A stretch of DNA of 13,887 nucleotides from JBEIQE01 sp040376705 (GTDB taxonomy: Bacteria > Pseudomonadota > Alphaproteobacteria > UBA2400): contig JBEIQE010000025.1 in assembly GCA_040376705.1 (NCBI GenBank), positions 1-13,887 of the forward strand, read 5' to 3'. Shown here piece after piece: positions 7,167-13,467 of the stretch. Under the pieces are notes generated by a model. That model worked only from the letters and a program-made list of their open reading frames with translations, made no database searches and was not told the origin of the DNA. Position numbers and translations under genes: made by a program. Within the stretch, counting starts at the first letter, position 1. Each line of letters starts with the position of its first letter.

Positions 7167-8800
7167 GTGCTTACCACATCCTCAACCGCTTCGTTATGCA
7201 GCGCCGCCTTGAGCAGCGCCTGCGTATAGGGCTGCTGCGGATTATCGAATACGGCGCTTGAGGGCCCCTGTTCCACGACCTTGCCGTCTTTCATGACCAG
7301 AATGTGTGATGACAGTGCCCGCACTACGCGTAAGTCGTGGCTGATAAACAGATAGGCGAGTTTGTGCTTTACCTGCAGAGTACGCAGCAGGTCAACAATC
7401 TGCGCTTGTATCGACATATCAAGCGCCGAGGTTGGCTCATCCAGCACTATCAGGCGTGGCTTGAGCACAAGCGCGCGGGCAATGGCTACGCGCTGGCGCT
7501 GCCCGCCTGAAAACTCATGTGGATAGCGATTACGCATCTCGGGCGTCAGGCCTACTTCAAGCAGGGCCTCATCCACCATGGCCGTACGCTCGGCTTCGGT
7601 TTTGCCGATGTTATGAATACCCAAGCCTTCGGCCACAATCTCGCCCATACTCATGCGCGGGCTGAGCGAGCCGTAGGGATCCTGAAAAACAATCTGCATT
7701 TCGCGGCGCAGACCGCGCAGTTCACGCCAGCTCTTGCCCTGTAAATCGCGGCCTACAAAAGCAATCCGCCCTTCGCTACGGATCAGGCGCAGTACGGCCT
7801 GCCCTAGCGTGGTTTTGCCTGAGCCACTTTCGCCCACTACCCCAAGTGTTTCACCAGCTTTAATGCTGAAGGAGATATCATCAACCGCTTTCACATAGCC
7901 ACTGGTGCGGCGCAGCCAGCCACTCTTGATGGGGAACCATACCTTCAGATGATCGGCCTCAACCACCTTTTCGGTATCATCAGCTACAATCACGGCGCTG
8001 CCGCGCGGCTCAGCTGCCAGTAGCAGTTTGGTATATTCATGCTGCGGGTTGGCAAATACATCTGCCACACGGCCTTGCTCCACAATCACACCCTTTTGCA
8101 TCACTGCCACGCGGTCCGCCACTTTGCGTACAATACCAAGGTCATGAGTAATCAGCAGCAGGGCCAGGCCCTTCTTTTGTTGCAGCTCTTTAAGCAGCTT
8201 CAGGATCCGCGCCTGAATGGTCACGTCGAGTGCAGTTGTCGGCTCATCTGCAATCAGCAGCTCGGGGTCGTTAGCTAAAGCCATGGCAATCATCACGCGC
8301 TGGCGCTGCCCACCCGAGAGTTCATGCGGATAAGCACCAAGGCGTGATTCAGGATTCTGGAAGCCCACGAGGCCTAGCAGCTCAACCACGCGCGGGCGTA
8401 CGGCGTCCTGCGTGGCTTTGCCGTGAATCATCAGCATTTCGGAAATCTGTTTCTCGATGGTATGCAGCGGGTTGAGCGAGGTCATCGGCTCCTGAAACAC
8501 CATGCTGATGGCGTTGCCGCGTACCTTCTGCATCTCGCGCTCGGGCGCGTTCACCAGCTCCTGCCCATCAAACTTGATGCTGCCGCCGGGATGATGCGCT
8601 GTGGGGTAATTGAGCAGCTGTAAAATCGAGAGTGCGGTGACTGATTTACCGGAGCCGCTTTCGCCCACCAGCGCCAGTGTCTCGCCCTTATCGAGGTTGA
8701 ACGATACGCCTTTAACCGCGGCCACGGCGCCCTGCGGCGTATGGAATGAGACGGTGAGCTGATTAACAGCAAGCAGGGGTTGGGCTGGAGGCTTACTCAT
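7163..8800 (-). CDS. yejF: YejF, dual ATP-binding subunit of oligopeptide/microcin C-type ABC importer
   Basis: Inner-membrane-associated ATPase that drives the YejABEF importer. 545 residues, close to the roughly 530 of E. coli YejF, with two fused ABC domains. Domain 1: Walker A GESGSGKS (46-53), signature LSGGQ (161-165), Walker B LLIADEP (181-187), switch His 219. Domain 2: Walker A GESGSGKT (323-330), signature FSGGQ (430-434), Walker B LIVLDEP (450-456), switch His 488. All catalytic motifs are intact. The short regions after each domain (NPQHEYTKLL, NPQQPYTQALL) are typical of the oligopeptide/dipeptide ATPase C-terminal extension. It is the last gene of the leftward run. Its ATG overlaps the TGA of the preceding secreted-protein gene (4-nt ATGA overlap), and its own ribosome binding site is weak, so translation is likely coupled. 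Confidence 0.95.
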   Translation of the reverse strand: MSKPPAQPLLAVNQLTVSFHTPQGAVAAVKGVSFNLDKGETLALVGESGSGKSVTALSILQLLNYPTAHHPGGSIKFDGQELVNAPEREMQKVRGNAISMVFQEPMTSLNPLHTIEKQISEMLMIHGKATQDAVRPRVVELLGLVGFQNPESRLGAYPHELSGGQRQRVMIAMALANDPELLIADEPTTALDVTIQARILKLLKELQQKKGLALLLITHDLGIVRKVADRVAVMQKGVIVEQGRVADVFANPQHEYTKLLLAAEPRGSAVIVADDTEKVVEADHLKVWFPIKSGWLRRTSGYVKAVDDISFSIKAGETLGVVGESGSGKTTLGQAVLRLIRSEGRIAFVGRDLQGKSWRELRGLRREMQIVFQDPYGSLSPRMSMGEIVAEGLGIHNIGKTEAERTAMVDEALLEVGLTPEMRNRYPHEFSGGQRQRVAIARALVLKPRLIVLDEPTSALDMSIQAQIVDLLRTLQVKHKLAYLFISHDLRVVRALSSHILVMKDGKVVEQGPSSAVFDNPQQPYTQALLKAALHNEAVEDVVST

Positions 8801-9420
8801 CGTCTGGCCGGTGGGGTTGGGGCGGTTGGTGCCGCAGGTGCGGGTACTGCAGGAACCTGTGGCGGCGGCGCGTTGGGGTCTTTCCAGTAGGTTACAGTAT
8901 CGCTGCCATAAAGCGGCAGCTGGCAGGCACCGCCCGGCATGAATACGGCAAAACGTGTCATCGCCACCAGTTCGTTGCCAATACTGGCAGGGCGGCCGGG
9001 TGTGCTGCCGCCATAGGTGCTGAAGTAAGAGCCGAGGTCATCCGCCAGCTGGGCGGCATCATCGCGCTTGGGGAACATCGTATCGCGAATTTTGGTCACC
9101 ACCAGTTCGCAGTTCAGCTCCGAATAGGCCGTACGGGCATAAAAGCTGAGTGCTACAATACCTTTATCTGCCTGATATTCGGCAACCGCACCTGTAATAT
9201 CAAATACGGCTGAGGCGCTTTTATTGGCAGCGGCGGTCAGCTCCATCATGCCCAGGTCAAACAACGAGGCGGGCGTACGCTGTAACCACATGATACCGGG
9301 GGTAAGCTGCTGCAGGTTGGGCTGGCCACCATGGCTGGAGTTTCCCCTGGATTCGAATTGCAGCTGTGCCGCAGCAGGCAGCGCGGTGAGCAGCACAAGC
9401 AGGGTGAGTAGAATACGCAT
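8797..9420 (-). CDS. Secreted Pro-tailed protein of unknown function within yej operon
   Basis: 207 residues; not a recognised family. It begins MRILLTLLVLLTALPAAAQ, a clear Sec signal peptide with cleavage near residue 18, so the product is periplasmic or outer-surface; no lipobox Cys is present. The mature protein has a single pair of Cys (C104 and C166) that could form a disulfide, a central region with ITGAVAEYQADKGIVALSFY (75-94), and a Pro/Ala-rich tail (182-207) suggestive of a cell-wall-spanning or disordered linker. The start at 9420 is supported by GGAAG 5 nt upstream on the minus strand. A longer frame runs to 9633 but would lie antisense-free inside yejE and lose both the signal peptide and the ribosome site. 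It is placed 1 nt after yejE and overlaps yejF by 4 nt, so it is an integral member of the operon. It might be an accessory substrate-binding or envelope factor; this is inference. Confidence 0.8.
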   Translation of the reverse strand: MRILLTLLVLLTALPAAAQLQFESRGNSSHGGQPNLQQLTPGIMWLQRTPASLFDLGMMELTAAANKSASAVFDITGAVAEYQADKGIVALSFYARTAYSELNCELVVTKIRDTMFPKRDDAAQLADDLGSYFSTYGGSTPGRPASIGNELVAMTRFAVFMPGGACQLPLYGSDTVTYWKDPNAPPPQVPAVPAPAAPTAPTPPARR

Positions 9421-9421
9421 G

Positions 9422-10480
9422 TTACTTCCTTGCCTTAAGGGTGGTGGCGGCTGGGCCGCTCCAGGTTTTGCGCGGGTCGAAGGCATCGCGCACCGCTTCG
9501 CCCACAAAAATAAGCAGCGAGAGCATGAACGCCAAGGTAAGGAAGGCGGTGAAGCCCAGCCACGGCGCATGAAGGTTGTTCTTACCCTGATTGAGCAATT
9601 CACCGAGTGATGGGTTACCCGGTGGCAGGCCAAAGCCCAAGAAGTCGAGCGCGGTAAGTGTGGTAATCGAGCCGTTGAGGATAAACGGCAGGAAGGTAAT
9701 GGCCGCCACCATGGCGTTGGGCAGAACGTGCCTGAACATGATTACAGCATCCGTCGCGCCTAAGGCGCGGGCAGCTTTTACATAATCAAAATTGCGGGCG
9801 CGTAAAAACTCGGCGCGCACTACGCCCACCAGCGTCATCCACGAGAAGAGCAAGAGCAGGCCCAAGAGCCACCAGAAGTTCGGCTCAATTAGGCTGCTCA
9901 TGATGATGAGCAGATATAAAATCGGCATGCCCGACCATATCTCGATAAAGCGCTGGAACAGCAGGTCGGTCATACCGCCAAAGTAGCCCTGTATGGCACC
10001 AGCCAGTACACCGATGGCTGAGCCTAAAATGGTGAGCGTGAGGCCAAAGAGCACTGATATACGGAAGCCATAGATAAGGCGGGCCAGTACATCACGCCCT
10101 TGATCGTCCGTACCCAGCCAGTTTTCGGCCGATGGCGGGGCGGGCGCAGGCACCGGCAGGGCGTAGTTAATGGTGTTGTAGCTGTAGCGAATGGGCGGCC
10201 AAATCATCCAGCCCTTGTCCTCAATCAGTTTGGCCACTTCAGGGTCGCGATAGTCGGCTGCGGTCTCAAGAAAACCGCCAAACTGCGTTTCGTAATAGGT
10301 GTAGATGATGGGCGAGTAGTATTTGCCCTCATATTGCATGAGCAGCGGTTTATCGTTAGCAATAAACTCGGCACACAGGGTGAGGCCAAAAATCACCACA
10401 AAAATCCACAGGCTCCACCAGCCACGGCGATTGGCTTTGAAGTTGGCAAGACGCCGTTGTGCGAGCGGGGTGAGGGTCAT
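9422..10480 (-). CDS. yejE: YejE, permease subunit of oligopeptide/microcin C-type ABC importer
   Basis: Inner-membrane permease, 352 residues compared with about 341 in E. coli YejE. The first membrane helix is at about 21-41 and is followed by a large periplasmic loop typical of YejE (KYYSPIIYTYYETQFGG, 53-69; WMIWPPIRYSYNTINY, 91-106). LGTDDQGRDVLARLIYG (122-138) is the characteristic DppC/OppC-type motif. Helices follow at about 141-161, 184-220, 255-275 and 308-328. The cytoplasmic EAA loop that contacts the ATPase reads FDYVKAARALGATDAVIMF (231-249). The ATG at 10480 overlaps the stop of the upstream membrane-protein gene by 4 nt (ATGA). No good independent ribosome binding site is visible, so its translation may depend on that upstream gene. 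Confidence 0.95.
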   Translation of the reverse strand: MTLTPLAQRRLANFKANRRGWWSLWIFVVIFGLTLCAEFIANDKPLLMQYEGKYYSPIIYTYYETQFGGFLETAADYRDPEVAKLIEDKGWMIWPPIRYSYNTINYALPVPAPAPPSAENWLGTDDQGRDVLARLIYGFRISVLFGLTLTILGSAIGVLAGAIQGYFGGMTDLLFQRFIEIWSGMPILYLLIIMSSLIEPNFWWLLGLLLLFSWMTLVGVVRAEFLRARNFDYVKAARALGATDAVIMFRHVLPNAMVAAITFLPFILNGSITTLTALDFLGFGLPPGNPSLGELLNQGKNNLHAPWLGFTAFLTLAFMLSLLIFVGEAVRDAFDPRKTWSGPAATTLKARK

Positions 10481-11190
10481 GACTGTGGCGGGTTGCTTCG
10501 AGGTTGTTTCTTCGCTTGCAGATTATCATAGAAGCGGCGAGCAACAGATACATAAAAAGTAGGCATTACTGTGCACACCATGAACATTAATAGCGTCATA
10601 TAGAACATGAGTGGTAGAGTTAAAAACGAATCTCCATGTAGGTGCAGTGAGTTCGTCATAAGAGTTGCGCCGATACATTGGAGCCCTCGGCATTTGCCGA
10701 CCACACCAGCAATATCGTTTTGATCCATTGTGAAGAGTTCAGATGTAAAAATGTAAAGTAAAGTGGGCATCATGAATGTTGAAAAAACTATAACCAGTAA
10801 TTCAAATTGCGGACGAATAGTTGGTATTGGCCGAGTATTGTGGTTCCAAGTACTTCTGAGTGAAGTTGGCAAGCGAACGAACATGGCTAAAATCAACCAA
10901 ACCACAAAAGGCAGAAGTAGAGTATGGGCAGCGAAGAAAACCGCAACACGCTCCCAATGGAGTAAGTTATCATGCTCTATCAAATACTGATGGATGAACT
11001 GCAGGTTGGGCAAGTGCAGGAGAAGCTGCTCCACTTTGCCCTTAACTAGCGTCGAATAAATGCCCGTAATAATATTCTGATTAAGCATATGCGATAGAAA
11101 ACCGAATACAAAAGAGGCAACGCCTATATTAAAAGATAGGCTTCGCACACCTTTGTATAGTTCTTTTGGGTCACTGGGGTACGGTGCCAT
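10477..11190 (-). CDS. Four-helix membrane protein of unknown function in yej operon
   Basis: 237 residues; no family recognised. Four hydrophobic segments are visible at about 17-37, 82-104, 130-150 and 190-212, with a basic C-terminal tail (RRFYDNLQAKKQPRSN) that is probably cytoplasmic. Cys at 167, 172 and 206; the CRGLQC pair lies in the loop between helices 3 and 4. Several His residues flank the helices (H60, H67, H73, H78, H89, H183, H185), so metal or heme binding is conceivable but not shown. Start ATG at 11190 has AAGG 8 nt upstream. The DNA is conspicuously AT-rich: the lines counted within it are about 28-43% GC, against about 55% in yejE next door. This suggests recent acquisition. 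Its stop overlaps the yejE start by 4 nt. It is not part of classical yejABEF. Confidence 0.8.
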   Translation of the reverse strand: MAPYPSDPKELYKGVRSLSFNIGVASFVFGFLSHMLNQNIITGIYSTLVKGKVEQLLLHLPNLQFIHQYLIEHDNLLHWERVAVFFAAHTLLLPFVVWLILAMFVRLPTSLRSTWNHNTRPIPTIRPQFELLVIVFSTFMMPTLLYIFTSELFTMDQNDIAGVVGKCRGLQCIGATLMTNSLHLHGDSFLTLPLMFYMTLLMFMVCTVMPTFYVSVARRFYDNLQAKKQPRSNPPQS

Positions 11191-11225
11191 CCTTTAAGCC
11201 TTATACCTGGCAAAATAGATAATAG

Positions 11226-11588
11226 TCATAGGCCATCCCTTAGGGTGCGCGGGAGGCCGCGGATGAGGCAGGCGAGTGAGCGCGTGTAAGAACGAGGCCT
11301 TACGCAAAGCGCATATTTAATCGGGAGCCAACACGGACGGTTTTCTTTCGCATAGGTATATGCTACTGCAAGCGGTTTGCTGCAGGTGGGGCAGCTGGCG
11401 ATGGTGCCAAGTTCATGCTTAGGCCAGCTCTCTGCATAAATACGGTCGTGATAGAAGCGGCGCAAAAGTCCGTAGGGGCCATCTTTTTGATAGTCGCTTA
11501 AAAAGCTGCTGCACTTGGCGCAATGTAACGCTAACAGACGGGAGTATCCGCCGCGTGCTGAAAAGTATTGATCGTGCCGTTCATTCAT
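11226..11588 (-). CDS. Small Zn-ribbon-like protein with two CxxC motifs
   Basis: 120 residues. Two CxxC pairs, C23-AK-C26 (preceded by His 22) and C66-PT-C69, are spaced 40 residues apart, which suits a zinc-ribbon or similar four-Cys metal site. Between them lies SDYQKDGPYGLLRRFYHDRI (31-50). From memory, short proteins with a YQKDG-LL-R-Y-DRI pattern between two CxxC pairs recur in bacteria as unnamed proteins, but I cannot confirm this without a search. The C-terminal 40 residues are basic, with three more Cys (86, 95, 107). Start ATG at 11588 has GGAAAG about 9 nt upstream and follows the yejB stop by 3 nt, so it is the second gene of the yejB-initiated run. A nucleic acid-binding or metallochaperone role is possible; no function is assigned. 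Confidence 0.7.
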   Translation of the reverse strand: MNERHDQYFSARGGYSRLLALHCAKCSSFLSDYQKDGPYGLLRRFYHDRIYAESWPKHELGTIASCPTCSKPLAVAYTYAKENRPCWLPIKYALCVRPRSYTRSLACLIRGLPRTLRDGL

Positions 11589-11591
11589 GGG

Positions 11592-12704
11592 CTAGACTTT
11601 CCGCCCTGCAAAATCGATGCGCGGGTCGACCAGCGCGTAGGTAATATCGCCTATGATATTGGTGATCAGGCCGATGATGGTGAAGATGAAGACAGTGGCG
11701 AAGATCACCGGGTAGTCGCGGTTAACCGCCGCCTCAAAGCCGAGGAGACCTAAGCCATCGAGCGAGAAAATTACCTCGATGAGGAGTGACGAAGTGAAGA
11801 GGATGCCGATGAACGCGCCGGGCATGCCTGCAATAACAATCAGCATCGCGTTACGGAAAATATGGCCATAAAGCACGCGGCTGGCAGACAGGCCCTTGGC
11901 GCGCGCGGTGATAACGTATTGCTGGTTAATCTGGTCGAGGAAGCTGTTTTTGGTCAGCATTGTCAGGCTGGCAAAACCGCCAATCACCATGGCGGTGACT
12001 GGTAGGGTGATATGCCAGAAGTAGTCCTTGATTTTGCCGATCGTGCTGAGGTCGGCCCAGTTGTCGGACGTCAGGCCGCGCAGCGGGAACCAGTCTAAAT
12101 AGCGGCCACCGGCAAATACCACCACCAGTATGACGGCGAATAAAAAGCCCGGAATGGCATAGCCGACGATGACCACAGCCGAGGTCCAGATATCAAACTT
12201 CGAGCCATCGTGCACGGCTTTGCGGATGCCGAGCGGGATGGAGATGAAATAGACCAGCAGCGTCGTCCAGATGCCAAGCGAGAAGGAGACCGGTAGTTTC
12301 TCGGTAATCAGGTCGAGCACTTTTTCATTGCGGAAGTAGCTTTCGCCAAAGTCGAAATGCAGGTAGTCCCACAGCATTTTAAAGAAGCGCTCGTGCACGG
12401 GTTTATCGAAGCCGAATTGCACCTCAAGCTCTTTGATGAAAGCGGGGTCGAGCCCCTGCGCGCCGCGATAGGCTGAGTTGTTAGCACCGCCTTCTTGCGT
12501 GGCCTGCATGCTTTGCTGGGCTGTATCGCTGCCGCCACCGCCGGAGAAGCGCGAGGTGGCATCAACTGCTTGCCCCTGCACCTGCGCAATAATCCGCTCG
12601 ATCGGCCCGCCCGGGGCAGCCTGCACAATCGCGAAGTTGAGCAGCATGATGCCCAGCAACGTGGGGATGATAAGCAGCAAGCGGCGAAGGATATAAGAGA
12701 GCAT
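11592..12704 (-). CDS. yejB: YejB, permease subunit of oligopeptide/microcin C-type ABC importer
   Basis: Inner-membrane permease, 370 residues compared with about 364 in E. coli YejB. MLSYILRRLLLIIPTLLGIM is the typical N-terminus, with helix 1 at about 8-29. A long Gly/Ser/Gln-rich periplasmic insertion (about 36-84) follows, ahead of the conserved FIKELEVQFGFDKPVHERFF (89-108), as expected for YejB rather than DppB or OppB. Further helices are at about 144-160, 174-197, 234-252, 286-308 and 333-355. The EAA loop is QYVITARAKGLSASRVLYG (262-280). The start at 12704 is fixed by family alignment; no ribosome binding site lies close upstream and a TATTAT box lies 8 nt away, so leaderless translation is possible. 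An opposite-strand gene separates it from yejA, so it needs its own promoter. Confidence 0.95.
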   Translation of the reverse strand: MLSYILRRLLLIIPTLLGIMLLNFAIVQAAPGGPIERIIAQVQGQAVDATSRFSGGGGSDTAQQSMQATQEGGANNSAYRGAQGLDPAFIKELEVQFGFDKPVHERFFKMLWDYLHFDFGESYFRNEKVLDLITEKLPVSFSLGIWTTLLVYFISIPLGIRKAVHDGSKFDIWTSAVVIVGYAIPGFLFAVILVVVFAGGRYLDWFPLRGLTSDNWADLSTIGKIKDYFWHITLPVTAMVIGGFASLTMLTKNSFLDQINQQYVITARAKGLSASRVLYGHIFRNAMLIVIAGMPGAFIGILFTSSLLIEVIFSLDGLGLLGFEAAVNRDYPVIFATVFIFTIIGLITNIIGDITYALVDPRIDFAGRKV

Positions 12705-12908
12705 TAACCATATAATATCGAGTTATCCTGAAATTACCATCTCATTGATTTGGAGTTGAGATTTTTCTTAACCATGTAATTTGTTGATATCAGGATTTGG
12801 TTTTGTGCATGATAACGGCATCGTTGCTTTTAAGAGCAGTAAAAGTCGAGTGATTGTCGCTAAGGCGATCCCTATGACTGCATGAATTCTAAAAAGATGG
12901 AGCCTTTT
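12705..12908. promoter_or_regulatory. Divergent promoter region of yejB and the opposite-strand orphan gene
   Basis: About 200 bp of AT-rich non-coding DNA. On the minus strand TATTAT (12717-12712) sits 8 nt before the yejB ATG, placing a start of transcription at or next to the ATG. The only -35-like hexamer is poor. An imperfect inverted repeat spans 12725-12796 (atcctga at 12725-12731 with tcaggat at 12790-12796, and aattac at 12732-12737 with gtaatt at 12775-12780) and could be an operator or attenuator. On the plus strand no clear promoter is seen. GGAG (12899-12902) is the ribosome binding site for the ATG at 12909. Confidence 0.35.
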
Positions 12909-13406
12909 ATGACTTTGCGTACTGACGCATCACACACGTTTGTAAGATCTTCGCCTGACGCCAAGCGTCGTGCCGAGCAGGCGCTTAAGGTCGCGCTTAC
13001 ACTCGGTCAAGAATTCAGGGTACCAGAGGACTACGTTTCAGATACCTTTGAAGATATTAGTAATAGCTTGCAGCCGTTTACTCGGGGGCCGCTGACTATA
13101 AATGTTGGGACAACATTCTTTGGTGCGCCAACTGTTCAGGTGTTATTCAAAGGCGAGAAAGTTCTATCCTACGAGCAGGATAAGCTATGTAAACGTGCGA
13201 CCGGTTTTTTCAGCCAAGGTAAGATATCCACCAGTTTTAATGAAATTGTATGGGCATCACCAGCCTCAGGCTGGCGCGAATCACTTGATGAGCTGGCTGC
13301 AGAAGCAAATTTAAAGCGACAGCCCTGTTTTGACATGCGCGATCCTGGCGCGCGAACACTCAACGCATACTGGAATAATGGTCTTAGGCTAGGCGCATAC
13401 AGATAA
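12909..13406 (+). CDS. Protein of unknown function between yejA and yejB, opposite strand
   Basis: 165 residues from the ATG at 12909, chosen because GGAG lies 6 nt upstream. An earlier in-frame ATG at 12882 would add 9 residues but has no ribosome binding site. No family is recognised. The first 50 residues are a polar helix-rich part (SPDAKRRAEQALKVALTLGQ). A probable beta-rich region follows (PLTINVGTTFFGAPTVQVLF), with a basic loop DKLCKRATGFF and a C-terminal PGARTLNAYWNNGLRLGAY. No signal peptide and no membrane segment are visible, so it is probably cytoplasmic. Cys at about residues 99 and 143. GC is lower than in the yej genes (about 42% in one line counted), a hint of transfer. It is transcribed against the yej genes and is separated from yejA by a shared hairpin. 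Confidence 0.65.
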   Translation: MTLRTDASHTFVRSSPDAKRRAEQALKVALTLGQEFRVPEDYVSDTFEDISNSLQPFTRGPLTINVGTTFFGAPTVQVLFKGEKVLSYEQDKLCKRATGFFSQGKISTSFNEIVWASPASGWRESLDELAAEANLKRQPCFDMRDPGARTLNAYWNNGLRLGAYR

Positions 13407-13436
13407 TCCCATATTACTTTATCGGTGCAGTAACCG

Positions 13437-13460
13437 GCCCTCCCGCGCAAATTGGAGGGC
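13437..13460. terminator. Bidirectional hairpin between the orphan gene and yejA
   Basis: Inverted repeat gccctcc (13437-13443) with ggagggc (13454-13460), a 10-nt loop, followed on the plus strand by the T-rich ttattactta. It begins 31 nt after the stop at 13406 and lies 8 nt beyond the yejA stop on the minus strand, where no T-run follows. It probably terminates the rightward gene and may end or attenuate yejA transcription. Confidence 0.6.
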
Positions 13461-13467
13461 TTATTAC

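Noticed and set aside
9421..9633. Longer reading of the secreted-protein gene, starting at 9633
   Set aside because: The extension lies wholly within yejE in another frame, would bury the signal peptide inside the chain, and the ATG at 9420 has its own GGAAG ribosome site.
12882..12908. Earlier in-frame start of the orphan gene between yejA and yejB
   Set aside because: No ribosome binding site precedes 12882, while GGAG is 6 nt before the ATG at 12909; not excluded.
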